NCBI GenBank assembly: GCA_028293775.1
Contig: JAQGOD010000024.1
Coordinates: 1 to 5,723, forward strand
From: Gammaproteobacteria bacterium
GTDB taxonomy: Bacteria > Pseudomonadota > Gammaproteobacteria > Steroidobacterales > Steroidobacteraceae
Direction: 5' to 3'
Length of the DNA: 5,723 nt
Position 1 is the first letter of the stretch; each line of letters begins with the position of its first letter. The notes under the pieces are model-generated. The model was not told where the DNA came from, searched no databases, and worked only from the letters and a program-made list of their open reading frames with translations. The position numbers and the translations under genes are program-made. This document shows, one piece after another, positions 1-5,723 of this stretch.

Positions 1-1164
1 GGGTCGGAGATTGCGGCGCACCACCGCATCGGCCTCCTCGTTGGCTTTATCCAAATCCTGCGTATAAACCTGTGTGTCCCCCACTGGTTTATCATTCGCC
101 TCGCGCGCCAATACCGCTCCGTCGCGAAGCGTCGTATCCACCGTGACGGTGGCTGAGAGACCGACGCGCAGCGGCGATTTATCCAGATCGCCTTCCTCGA
201 TCTGAATTCGCACAGGGACGCGTTGCACTACTTTGATCCAGTTGCCTGAAGCGTTCTGCGCCGGCAGCAACGAAAAAGCGGCCCCTGTACCGGCAGACAT
301 GCCTTGCACGTGCCCGTGGAAAATGAACGACCCGCCATACAAGTCGCTGCGCACCTCAGCCTTTTGCCCTATTCGCAAGTTTCGCAACTGCACTTCTTTG
401 AAGTTCGCATCCACCCACAGCGAGTGCAACGGCACCACCGTCATGAGCGCTTCGCCCGCCTGAATATGCTGTCCTAGCTGCACGCTTCGCTCAGCGACGT
501 AGCCCGACACCGGCGCAACCACCGCGTTGCGGCGCGCGGCGATCCACGCATCGCGGTATGCGTCCTTGGCTTGCAGGACCGCCGGATTTTCTTCCACCGC
601 CGTGCCATCGACCAGCGCATGCGCGGAAAGCGACTGCCGTTGCGCCTGCGTGAGGGAAGCTCGCGCGATTTGCACATTTTCGCGCGCATGCCGCACTTCT
701 TCACCCGCGATGGCGTGGTTGGGCATCAGCGGTTCGCGCTTTGCCAGATCGGTTTGCGCCCGCGCCAATTCAACTTTACGCGTATCGATTTCCGAATCGT
801 ACTGACCCGCGGTCGCTTTCTGCTGGCGGACCTGCCGCACCGCTTGCGCCAAGGCGCTGGCGGCACGGCTCAAGGCAGTCTGCGCATCGACCGGATCAAG
901 CTTCACGAGCACCTGGCCCGCTTTGACGAGCTGAGTGTCGTCGGCCAGCACCGCGACGACGGTGCCGGAGACCTGCGCGGATATCACGACTCGGTTGCCG
1001 TTTACGTAGGCATCATCGGTCTTCTCACGCTTCGAAAGCACTAAAATCCAGTAGGCAGCCCACAACGCTCCCAATACGATGAAGATAAGCGCGATCAGCA
1101 GCAGAATCCTGCGCCGCTTGCTATTCGGCGGATCGGTGGGCGGCAAATCTATCGTTGCATTCAT
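1..1164 (-). CDS. emrA: EmrA-type membrane fusion protein (HlyD family) of an MFS tripartite efflux pump, 3' end cut by window edge
   Basis: Periplasmic adaptor that links an inner-membrane MFS drug/H+ antiporter (EmrB type) to an outer-membrane channel. The reading frame is open from ATG 1164 to base 1 (388 codons). E. coli EmrA is about 390 aa, so only a few C-terminal residues are likely missing. What is seen: a short cytoplasmic N-terminus with KRRR at 16-19, one membrane anchor at about 20-43, then TDDAYVNGN (49-57), a family hallmark. The first lipoyl half is around 62-92 (SAQVSGTV, LDPVDA), a helical hairpin at about 93-210, and the second lipoyl half around 214-245 (VVAPVSGYV). WVDANFKE (250-257), FSLLPAQNASGNWIKVVQR (297-315) and the LRVGLSATV segment (332-340) closely match EmrA as I know it. 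The start is fixed by the ATGA overlap with the stop of the upstream channel gene, implying translational coupling; no Shine-Dalgarno sequence is obvious. emrB should follow beyond the left edge. Confidence 0.93.
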   Translation of the reverse strand, partial: MNATIDLPPTDPPNSKRRRILLLIALIFIVLGALWAAYWILVLSKREKTDDAYVNGNRVVISAQVSGTVVAVLADDTQLVKAGQVLVKLDPVDAQTALSRAASALAQAVRQVRQQKATAGQYDSEIDTRKVELARAQTDLAKREPLMPNHAIAGEEVRHARENVQIARASLTQAQRQSLSAHALVDGTAVEENPAVLQAKDAYRDAWIAARRNAVVAPVSGYVAERSVQLGQHIQAGEALMTVVPLHSLWVDANFKEVQLRNLRIGQKAEVRSDLYGGSFIFHGHVQGMSAGTGAAFSLLPAQNASGNWIKVVQRVPVRIQIEEGDLDKSPLRVGLSATVTVDTTLRDGAVLAREANDKPVGDTQVYTQDLDKANEEADAVVRRNLRP

Positions 1165-2603
1165 GGTGTCGTTGTCGTTGATGAGGAATTGGCAAGCTTT
1201 TGCGCGCTTTGATATCCGCCGCCAAGCGCCCTTTGCAGCGCGATATCCGCCGACAAGGCCGCCGAGTCGAGCTGCGTCATGGCGTCGCGCTGATCTATCC
1301 AGCTCTCGGTTGCGATGAGTTCGCTGCGTGAATCATCGAGGTCTTGGCGCACGCGCGCGGCGGCGTTATTTTTCATTCGCAGCGCCGCAGCGACGCCCTG
1401 GCTGCGCTGCGCACGTTGAGCCTCGATTTGCGCTCGCGTCGTCGCTTGCGTCGCAACCTCGCGCGCAGCACTGATAACGGTGTCTTGATAGTTCGACACG
1501 GCGGCATCGAGCGCCGCCTGGGCTCCGCCATAACGCGCCTTTAGGCGGCCCGCATCGAAGATCGGCAGGTGAATGGCGGCACTCGCTTGAGGAACACGGC
1601 TGCCATACTCGAGCAGCTTGCCCACATCCAGGCTCGAGAGACCGAGCAGGGCGTTAACCGTCACATCGGGAAAGAATTCCGCGCGGGCAGATGCCAAACT
1701 TTTCTCCGCCGCTTCGATACGCCAGCGGCTCGCCGTGATGTCGGCGCGGCGAGATATCAGATCGATCTTTACATTGTCCGGCAGGTTGCCGGGAAATGAC
1801 GGCAAGGGCTTCGGCGTCAAGGGCGGAAGATCTGCGATGGCTTTGCCAACCAAGGCGGCCAATGCAACCACGCGTAGCTTTGTAGAACCTTGAAGCGCTG
1901 CGACCTGATTGCGGGCGGCTGCGAGCGACAGTTCCGCTCTATCGAGCTCGTCCGCGGAGTTGAGCTCGGCGCCCACCCGCTCGGCAACGATTAGCCCTTG
2001 GGATTCGACTGCACTTTCTTTTTCTCTTGCGAGCGCCAAACGGCTTTGATCGGATTGCCAGGCAAAATACATGTCGGCAATTGAACTGGCGAGCATCAAG
2101 GCCGCTGCGCTGCGGTCCGCTTGGGAGGCGTGTGCCTGATCCATGGCGGCTTCCACGGCATCGCGTTGCTTGCCCCACCAGTCAAAGGTATAGCTGGCTT
2201 GTAATCCGAGATCGAACTGGTTGTACCAAGTGAAACCAAGCAACCGCGGCGGAAATACCCCGTTTTCGCTCAGCCGCTGTCGATCTGCATCGGCGCTCGC
2301 CTCGAGGTGAGCACCGGATTCCGCGGCAGCCAGACGCACGGATTGGCTGGCGGTATTGTAGCGCGCGCGTGCGGTCGCCAAGCTCGGCGAGTTCGCGCCT
2401 CCCAGCTCAATCAATTGATCCAAGGTGGAATCCCGATATCTTTTCCACCATTGCTCCTCAGGCCAGTCGCCACCCGCGCCGGCTTCCAGGCCGTCAAGCG
2501 GTGCCGATTCCGGCAAACGCACCGCTTTGTGCTTCGGCGGCAAGCCGGCGCAACTTGCCAGCAGAGAAAGCAATACAGCCGCTGCGATTCGCCATGGGCT
2601 CAT
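1161..2603 (-). CDS. OprM/NodT-family outer-membrane efflux lipoprotein (TolC-like channel)
   Basis: Trimeric outer-membrane exit duct for a tripartite efflux pump; 480 aa, the usual size for the OprM/NodT family. A lipoprotein signal peptide is visible: R5, hydrophobic 6-16, lipobox LASC with the lipidated Cys18, followed by Ala, which favours outer-membrane sorting. Two OEP repeats follow. The first contains W-x-RY-x-D-x-x-LDQLI (about 53-65) and SYTFDWWGK (137-145), a typical "D-W-G" landmark before the helical barrel. The second contains DLISRRADITASRWRIEAAE (281-300), AEFFPDVTVNALLGL (308-322) and HLPIFDAGRLKARY (345-358), all characteristic of the family. The C-terminus ends in a low-complexity SSSTTTT stretch after RALGGGYQ. 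Both ends overlap neighbours by 4 bases (ATGA): with marR upstream and emrA downstream. It is the only outer-membrane channel in the window, so it may also serve the RND pump (inference). Confidence 0.93.
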   Translation of the reverse strand: MSPWRIAAAVLLSLLASCAGLPPKHKAVRLPESAPLDGLEAGAGGDWPEEQWWKRYRDSTLDQLIELGGANSPSLATARARYNTASQSVRLAAAESGAHLEASADADRQRLSENGVFPPRLLGFTWYNQFDLGLQASYTFDWWGKQRDAVEAAMDQAHASQADRSAAALMLASSIADMYFAWQSDQSRLALAREKESAVESQGLIVAERVGAELNSADELDRAELSLAAARNQVAALQGSTKLRVVALAALVGKAIADLPPLTPKPLPSFPGNLPDNVKIDLISRRADITASRWRIEAAEKSLASARAEFFPDVTVNALLGLSSLDVGKLLEYGSRVPQASAAIHLPIFDAGRLKARYGGAQAALDAAVSNYQDTVISAAREVATQATTRAQIEAQRAQRSQGVAAALRMKNNAAARVRQDLDDSRSELIATESWIDQRDAMTQLDSAALSADIALQRALGGGYQSAQKLANSSSTTTTP

Positions 2604-3142
2604 AGCGGCGTCTCCGCGGCCGCAGCGCCGGTCGCCTGCTCCAAATCAACGACGAGCCGCTTGAGCTGAGCGGTGATCTGACGCTGCTCGGGCTCCGGGA
2701 AACCTTTCAACATCTCACGCAACGGAACGAACAATTTGGGCAGCAGCTGCCGTACAAACTCTTCGCCCTCCTCCGTGACTCTCAGAACCATCCTGCGCCT
2801 GTCGTGAACGCTCGAGACGCGCGTGATGAACCCGCGGTTCACGAGCGCATCGCTGATGCGCGACATGTTGGCCGGGCTCTGCAAGGCGCGGGCACATAGA
2901 TCGCTCGGGTGTGCGACGCCGTCGGGCTGCGAGAACAAGGTGGTCAAGACGCGGAATTCCGCCTCCGCGAGACCAAAAGGACGAATTTGATGTTCGAACA
3001 TCACCGCCATCTCGCGCCCCAAGTGCATGAGCAGCCGGCACAGCAAAATGCTCGTCACCGGCAAATCAGGCAGACGGGCCCGAAGGTTTTGGAGATTGGT
3101 CTCCACCAATTCAAACTGAGTCGCTGTATTATTAGTTTGCAT
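2600..3142 (-). CDS. MarR-family transcriptional regulator (EmrR/MprA-like), predicted repressor of the channel-emrA operon
   Basis: Winged-helix dimeric repressor, 180 aa. This is longer than a minimal MarR (about 145) but close to EmrR/MprA (about 176), which controls emrAB in E. coli. Seen: N-terminal dimerisation helix region with LLMHLGREM (37-45); IRPFGLAEAEFRVLTTLF (53-70), the classic MarR helix 2; recognition-helix region SPANMSRISDALVNRGFI (89-106); wing with DRRR (114-117) and LRVTEEGEEF (120-129); then C-terminal helices. Cys35 and Cys83 are present, but nothing shows that they sense oxidants. Start ATG 3142 gives the full fold; no clear Shine-Dalgarno precedes it, and TTG/GTG codons 12-13 are weaker alternatives. 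The start codon lies inside an 18-bp palindrome that is a good candidate for its own operator. First gene of the minus-strand operon, overlapping the channel gene by 4 bases. The ligand is probably a hydrophobic toxic compound (family knowledge, not shown here). Confidence 0.92.
   Translation of the reverse strand: MQTNNTATQFELVETNLQNLRARLPDLPVTSILLCRLLMHLGREMAVMFEHQIRPFGLAEAEFRVLTTLFSQPDGVAHPSDLCARALQSPANMSRISDALVNRGFITRVSSVHDRRRMVLRVTEEGEEFVRQLLPKLFVPLREMLKGFPEPEQRQITAQLKRLVVDLEQATGAAAAETPL
2612..2615 (-). promoter_or_regulatory. Ribosome binding site of the outer-membrane channel gene
   Basis: GGAG on the minus strand, 8 bases before the ATG at 2603 and inside the 3' end of marR. It supports that start despite the overlap with the marR stop. 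Together with the ATGA junction it suggests both independent initiation and coupling. Confidence 0.6.
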
Positions 3143-3150
3143 GCTAACTA
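3133..3150. promoter_or_regulatory. 18-bp palindrome across the marR start codon, candidate MarR operator
   Basis: TAGTTTGCATGCTAACTA: arms TAGTT and AACTA around the perfect core GCATGC. Only one of nine base pairs is mismatched (T3138/T3145). Size and symmetry fit MarR-family operators. It spans the marR ATG (3142-3140), suggesting autorepression, and covers the -35 candidate of the opposite operon. Binding by MarR is inferred from position and symmetry, not shown. Confidence 0.55.
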
Positions 3151-3166
3151 TTCACTATTGTATATT
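3137..3166 (+). promoter_or_regulatory. Candidate promoter of the tetR-acrA-acrB operon
   Basis: Plus strand: -35 candidate TTGCAT (3137-3142), 18-base spacer, -10 TATATT (3161-3166, 5 of 6 to consensus). It predicts a start near 3173 and a leader of about 46 bases. The -35 candidate coincides with the marR start codon and the core of the 18-bp palindrome, so a protein bound there would block this promoter as well. Weak -35, hence modest confidence. Confidence 0.35.
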
Positions 3167-3180
3167 TTATCAAGTGAATA
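3149..3180. promoter_or_regulatory. Inverted repeat TATTCACT-N16-AGTGAATA enclosing both -10 candidates
   Basis: Perfect 8-bp arms at 3149-3156 and 3173-3180 with a 16-base AT-rich centre that contains both overlapping -10 candidates. A repressor dimer, or two half-site-bound dimers, here could shut off both operons at once. It could belong to either MarR or TetR. Its centre is 23 bp from that of the 18-bp palindrome, about two helical turns, so the sites would lie on a similar face of the DNA. Confidence 0.5.
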
Positions 3181-3192
3181 TCTGCTACGCAA
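3164..3192 (-). promoter_or_regulatory. Candidate promoter of the marR-channel-emrA operon
   Basis: Minus strand: -35 candidate TTGCGT (3192-3187), 17-base spacer, -10 candidate TAAAAT (3169-3164, preceded by TTGA). It predicts a start near 3157 and a leader of about 15 bases before marR. The -35 is a weak match (3 of 6); TACAAT immediately downstream is an alternative -10. The 8-bp-arm inverted repeat encloses the -10. Confidence 0.4.
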
Positions 3193-3206
3193 TTAACTTA
3201 TCGTAG
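3185..3206. promoter_or_regulatory. Weak inverted repeat CTACG-N12-CGTAG, possible TetR-family operator
   Basis: Perfect 5-bp arms at 3185-3189 and 3202-3206, total 22 bp, within the size range of TetR-family operators and just upstream of the tetR start. It overlaps the -35 candidate of the marR promoter. The arms are short and could occur by chance. Confidence 0.25.
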
Positions 3207-3218
3207 TAATCTATTGTG

Positions 3219-3923
3219 ATGGAAAACGACACCTGTCATTTTTTGGGGACGCGTCCCAAGCGGGGACGACCTCGTCGAGGTACCGAACCGGCGAGGACGG
3301 AGGCTCTCATCGATGCTGCGACGCGGGTATTTCTGCGCGAAGGCTACGGATTGGCAAGCATCGATAAAGTCGCAGCCGAAGCCGGGGTATCCACTCGCAC
3401 GATTTACGAAAGGTTCCGGAACAAAGCCGAGCTGCTGGGCGCGGTGATCAGCAGACTGGTGGATCGCATGTCGACGGTTCTTGCGACCGCGGAGCTGAAT
3501 CGTCTGACGCCGAGAGCCGCACTCACCGTCATTGCAGAAATCATCACGGGCCGTGCACGCGAGCCCGATTCCGCGGCGCTGTTTCGCATTGTCGCGATGG
3601 AGGCGCACCGCTTTCCGGAGCTGGCCGCGAAAATGCGCGAGACCGACAAGCGCTGCGTGGGCACGGTCGTGGCTCACTATTTCCGCGATCAAGTCAGCCG
3701 CGGCGTCTTGAACCTCGCCGATCCGGACAAGGCTGCAAGGCTGTTTCTGCAGATGATCTGTTCCGAACTGCGGGAACGCCTGCTGTTCGGCGATGAGGAA
3801 GCAGTGGCAAAATTCGACTGCAAATCGCACTTGGATCACGCGATCGACCTATTTCTTCTTGGCGCGGCGCCCAGAGCCGATCCCCCAAGGCCCCCCACAG
3901 CTCCCTTTGCAATGGCTGATTGA
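3219..3923 (+). CDS. TetR/AcrR-family transcriptional regulator, predicted repressor of the RND efflux operon
   Basis: One-component drug-responsive repressor; 234 aa from ATG 3219. GTG 3216 directly before it is an alternative start adding one residue, and neither has a clear Shine-Dalgarno. Seen: a basic N-terminal arm RPKRGRPRRG (12-21); the TetR_N DNA-binding domain at about 28-74, with ALIDAATRVFLREGYGLASI (29-48) and the helix-turn-helix KVAAEAGVSTRTIYERFRNK (50-69), including the conserved T-IY-F-K pattern. The C-terminal half (about 85-215) is the ligand/dimer domain, resembling the AefR-like TetR C-terminal type (PDSAALFRIVAMEAHRFPEL segment). A Pro-rich tail (about 218-230) ends the protein. 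It precedes the adaptor gene by 17 bp on the same strand, so regulator and pump would share a transcript and a feedback loop. This differs from E. coli, where acrR is divergent from acrAB. The ligand is unknown. Confidence 0.92.
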   Translation: MENDTCHFLGTRPKRGRPRRGTEPARTEALIDAATRVFLREGYGLASIDKVAAEAGVSTRTIYERFRNKAELLGAVISRLVDRMSTVLATAELNRLTPRAALTVIAEIITGRAREPDSAALFRIVAMEAHRFPELAAKMRETDKRCVGTVVAHYFRDQVSRGVLNLADPDKAARLFLQMICSELRERLLFGDEEAVAKFDCKSHLDHAIDLFLLGAAPRADPPRPPTAPFAMAD

Positions 3924-3940
3924 TCGGCCGGAAACGACCT

Positions 3941-5107
3941 ATGCGGAAACTCATGCTTGCCAGTTTCGTCTTGACGGTTGCGTGCTCGCACAAAGCTGCC
4001 CCGCCGCCCCCGCCACCCCCCGAGGTTGGTGTTCTGACGTTGAAAGCGCAGCCGGTGACCATCGTCACCGAGCTCCCGGGCCGCACGGCGGCTTTTCGTG
4101 TCGCGGAGGTGCGGCCTCAGGTAAACGGCGTGATACTCAAGCGGCTATTTACCGAAGGCAGTCAAGTCAAAGCCGGTCAACAGCTATATCAAATCGATCC
4201 GGCACCGTTTCAGGCAAGTTACGATAGTGCCCGCGCTGCGCTGGAACGCGCCCAAGCCGCCGCCACCTCGAGCCGTCTGCTCGCGCAGCGCTACAAGCCG
4301 CTGAGCGAAGCGCGCGCCGTCAGCCGGCAAGACTATGACAACGCCGTGGCCTCGCAAGATCAAGCTGCCGCAGATGTCGCTTCGGCCAAGGCCTCGGTGG
4401 ACACTGCACGCATCAATCTGGCCTATACCAAGATGTTTGCCCCGATTTCGGGTCGGACCGGACGTTCATCCGTCACGGAAGGCGCCTTGGTCGGCGCTAA
4501 TCAGACCAATGCTCTCGTGGTCATTCAACAGCTGGATCCGATTTACGTCGATGCCACGCAAGCGAGCACGGTGTTGCTGCACTTGCAGCGGGCTTTCGCT
4601 GAAGGGCAATTGAAAAAGACCGGCGAATCCCAGGCCGAGGCTAAATTGATCCTAGAAGACAACTCGCCCTATGCGCAGGCAGGCAAGTTGCAATTTTCCG
4701 AAGTAACGGTGGACCCGGGCACGGGGTCGATAACTATACGAGCTGTGTTTCCCAATCCGCAAAATATTCTGTTGCCCGGAATGTTCGTCCGCGAGCGCGT
4801 GGAAGCAGGCATAAACGAGAAAGGCTTGCTTGTGCCGCAGCGTGCCGTCGCCCACAACGAACGTGGCGAGGCAACGGCGACGGTCGTGGGCGACGATAAC
4901 AAGGCTACGACCCGCATTATCAAGACCGACCGTGCGATCGGCGACCAATGGTTGGTGAGCGACGGCGTCGCACCGGGCGACCGAATCATCGTTGTAGGAT
5001 TCCAAGCGGTACGTCCGGGCAGCGCGGTTCATCCTCACGAAGTGACGCCCGATGAACTCAGTAAACCGGCTGCCGCTGCGCCCGCTCCTTCGCAGCCGCA
5101 GAAGTAA
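3941..5107 (+). CDS. acrA: AcrA/MexA-type periplasmic adaptor lipoprotein of an RND efflux pump
   Basis: Membrane fusion protein that bridges an RND transporter to the outer-membrane channel; 388 aa from ATG 3941, close to AcrA/MexA. Lipoprotein signal: RK at 2-3, hydrophobic 4-14, Cys15 in LTVAC. The lipobox is slightly non-canonical (Val at -2), but the Cys is where AcrA-type proteins have it. A run of seven prolines (21-27) follows. Domains: first lipoyl half and beta-barrel entry VAEVRPQVNGVI (54-65) through TEGSQVKAGQQLYQIDPAPF (71-90); alpha-hairpin about 92-160; second lipoyl half FAPISGRTGRSSVTEGALVG (166-185); LDPIYVDATQ (198-207); then barrel and membrane-proximal domains with the PGM-V segment; Ala/Pro-rich tail. 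TTG 3920 is an alternative start that overlaps the tetR stop (TTGA) and adds seven residues. ATG was preferred for its usual codon and compact signal peptide. The transporter follows after 6 bp. The symbol is by family resemblance. Confidence 0.93.
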   Translation: MRKLMLASFVLTVACSHKAAPPPPPPPEVGVLTLKAQPVTIVTELPGRTAAFRVAEVRPQVNGVILKRLFTEGSQVKAGQQLYQIDPAPFQASYDSARAALERAQAAATSSRLLAQRYKPLSEARAVSRQDYDNAVASQDQAAADVASAKASVDTARINLAYTKMFAPISGRTGRSSVTEGALVGANQTNALVVIQQLDPIYVDATQASTVLLHLQRAFAEGQLKKTGESQAEAKLILEDNSPYAQAGKLQFSEVTVDPGTGSITIRAVFPNPQNILLPGMFVRERVEAGINEKGLLVPQRAVAHNERGEATATVVGDDNKATTRIIKTDRAIGDQWLVSDGVAPGDRIIVVGFQAVRPGSAVHPHEVTPDELSKPAAAAPAPSQPQK

Positions 5108-5113
5108 TCGACC

Positions 5114-5723
5114 GTGTCTGAATTTTTCATAGAACGGCCGATCTTTGCCTGGGTGCTCGCCATCGTCGTCATGCTCGGCGGCGGACTCGCTATTAAGACG
5201 CTGCCGATCGCGCAGTACCCGAGCATAGCCCCGCCCGCCATCGCCATCAGCGTCATCTATCCAGGCGCCTCGGCGGCCACGGTGCAAAGCACCGTGGTGC
5301 AAGTGATCGAACAGCAGCTCTCGGGTATCGACAATCTGTTGTATTTCTCGTCGGAAAGCGACAAAGACGGCAGCATGGCGATTACGCTGAGTTTCAAGCA
5401 GGGCACCAATCCCGACATAGCTCAGGTCCAGGTTCAGAATAAGCTGCGGCTCGCAACGCCATTGCTGCCTCCGGAGGTCCAACTTCAAGGCATCCGCGTT
5501 GCGAAGTCGACGCGCAATTTTCTTCTCGTGATCGGATTTTTCTCGGAAGACGGCGCCATGTCCAGCAGCGACATCGGCGATTTCATCGCATCGAACGTGC
5601 AAGATGCGCTGAGCCGCACCGCAGGCGTGGGCGACTATCAAGTGTTCGGCGCGCAATACTCCATGCGGATCTGGCTCGATCCCACAAAGCTCAATCAGTT
5701 CAGCTTGACCCCGGCCGACGTCA
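5114..5723 (+). CDS. acrB: AcrB/MexB-type RND (HAE1) multidrug efflux transporter, N-terminal 203 residues, cut by window edge
   Basis: Inner-membrane drug/H+ antiporter of the resistance-nodulation-division superfamily; the full protein should be about 1,040 aa. Start GTG 5114 gives an N-terminus matching AcrB (S-x-FFI-x-RPIFAWV), with a weak upstream GAAG at 5101-5104. Seen: first membrane helix about 10-28; [14 protein letters not shown] (30-43), the hallmark of the HAE1 group; YPGA (49-52); [16 protein letters not shown] (63-80); [11 protein letters not shown] (101-111); [11 protein letters not shown] (117-127); SRTAGVGD (167-174); and [11 protein letters not shown] (180-190). Phe136 and Phe178 fall at the same positions as the drug-pocket phenylalanines of E. 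coli AcrB, so the distal binding pocket seems at least partly conserved. The proton-relay Asp/Lys residues lie beyond the window. Gap to the adaptor gene is only 6 bp, hence the same operon. Substrates are probably broad amphiphilic compounds (family knowledge). Confidence 0.95.
   Translation, partial: MSEFFIERPIFAWVLAIVVMLGGGLAIKTLPIAQYPSIAPPAIAISVIYPGASAATVQSTVVQVIEQQLSGIDNLLYFSSESDKDGSMAITLSFKQGTNPDIAQVQVQNKLRLATPLLPPEVQLQGIRVAKSTRNFLLVIGFFSEDGAMSSSDIGDFIASNVQDALSRTAGVGDYQVFGAQYSMRIWLDPTKLNQFSLTPADV

Larger units (their letters stand above)
3143..3218. promoter_or_regulatory. Shared divergent promoter/operator region between marR and tetR operons
   Basis: 76 bp between the marR start codon and the tetR ATG. 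It is strikingly AT-rich compared with the flanking GC-rich genes. It contains back-to-back promoter candidates with overlapping -10 elements and all or part of three inverted repeats, so both efflux operons must be initiated from this short stretch unless promoters lie inside the coding regions. Neither first gene has a recognisable Shine-Dalgarno here. The control role follows from position and composition; the exact start sites are not visible from sequence. Confidence 0.8.

Noticed and set aside
571..1044. Plus-strand open frame of 157 codons within emrA
   Set aside because: It is a shadow of the minus-strand EmrA frame, whose motifs match the family throughout. The protein is Arg/His-rich with no family signature.
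1161..1182. Short GTCGTT tandem at the end of the channel gene (TTTT residues)
   Set aside because: Only two to three copies, within a coding low-complexity tail; not enough to call a repeat locus.
2307..2669. Plus-strand frames opposite the channel and marR junction
   Set aside because: Several overlapping short frames with Arg/Ser/Ala-rich content, all antisense to the channel lipoprotein's signal and N-terminal region.
3149..3180. Inverted repeat read as a transcription terminator hairpin
   Set aside because: The stem is only 8 bp, AT-rich, with a 16-base loop and no following T-tract. It lies between divergent promoters, where a terminator would make little sense.
3198..3839. Minus-strand open frame of 213 codons antisense to tetR
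   Set aside because: It covers the well-supported TetR reading frame, has no recognisable domain, and its right-hand start has no promoter context.
4652..5656. Long minus-strand open frame (334 codons) antisense to the adaptor and RND genes
   Set aside because: It crosses two clearly recognisable plus-strand genes and has Arg/His-rich composition typical of the reverse complement of a GC-rich gene. No domain or membrane pattern is recognisable.

Overview
The window holds parts of two tripartite multidrug efflux operons that diverge from one short AT-rich control region. All six genes belong to well-known families. The protein families (EmrA, OprM/NodT, AcrA/AcrB), the GC-rich coding sequence and the double-membrane export machinery point to a Gram-negative bacterium, most likely a member of the Pseudomonadota (Gamma- or Betaproteobacteria). 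The sequence alone does not support a genus.

Left half, minus strand (3142 down to 1): a MarR-family repressor of EmrR/MprA-like length, then an OprM/NodT-type outer-membrane lipoprotein channel, then an EmrA-type periplasmic adaptor whose last few codons run off the left edge. Both junctions are 4-base ATGA stop/start overlaps, so the three genes form one tightly coupled operon. The missing partner, an EmrB-like MFS drug/H+ antiporter, is expected just beyond position 1.

Centre (3143-3218): 76 bp of AT-rich intergenic DNA with divergent promoter candidates whose -10 elements overlap. There are three inverted repeats: a near-perfect 18-bp palindrome across the marR start codon, an 8-bp-arm repeat enclosing both -10 candidates, and a weaker 5-bp-arm repeat close to the tetR start.

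Right half, plus strand (3219 to 5723): a TetR/AcrR-family repressor, an AcrA/MexA-type lipoprotein adaptor, and the first 203 residues of an AcrB/MexB-type RND (HAE1) transporter that runs off the right edge. Spacings are 17 bp and 6 bp, consistent with one operon.

Working model (inference): two drug-responsive repressors, MarR and TetR, each head the operon of their own pump and share one promoter region, so each may affect the other's promoter. The only outer-membrane channel in the window lies in the MFS operon, so it might serve both pumps. I found no RNA gene, mobile element, CRISPR array or convincing intrinsic terminator. Apart from 3143-3218 the window is essentially all coding, with no gene-free stretch over 300 bases.
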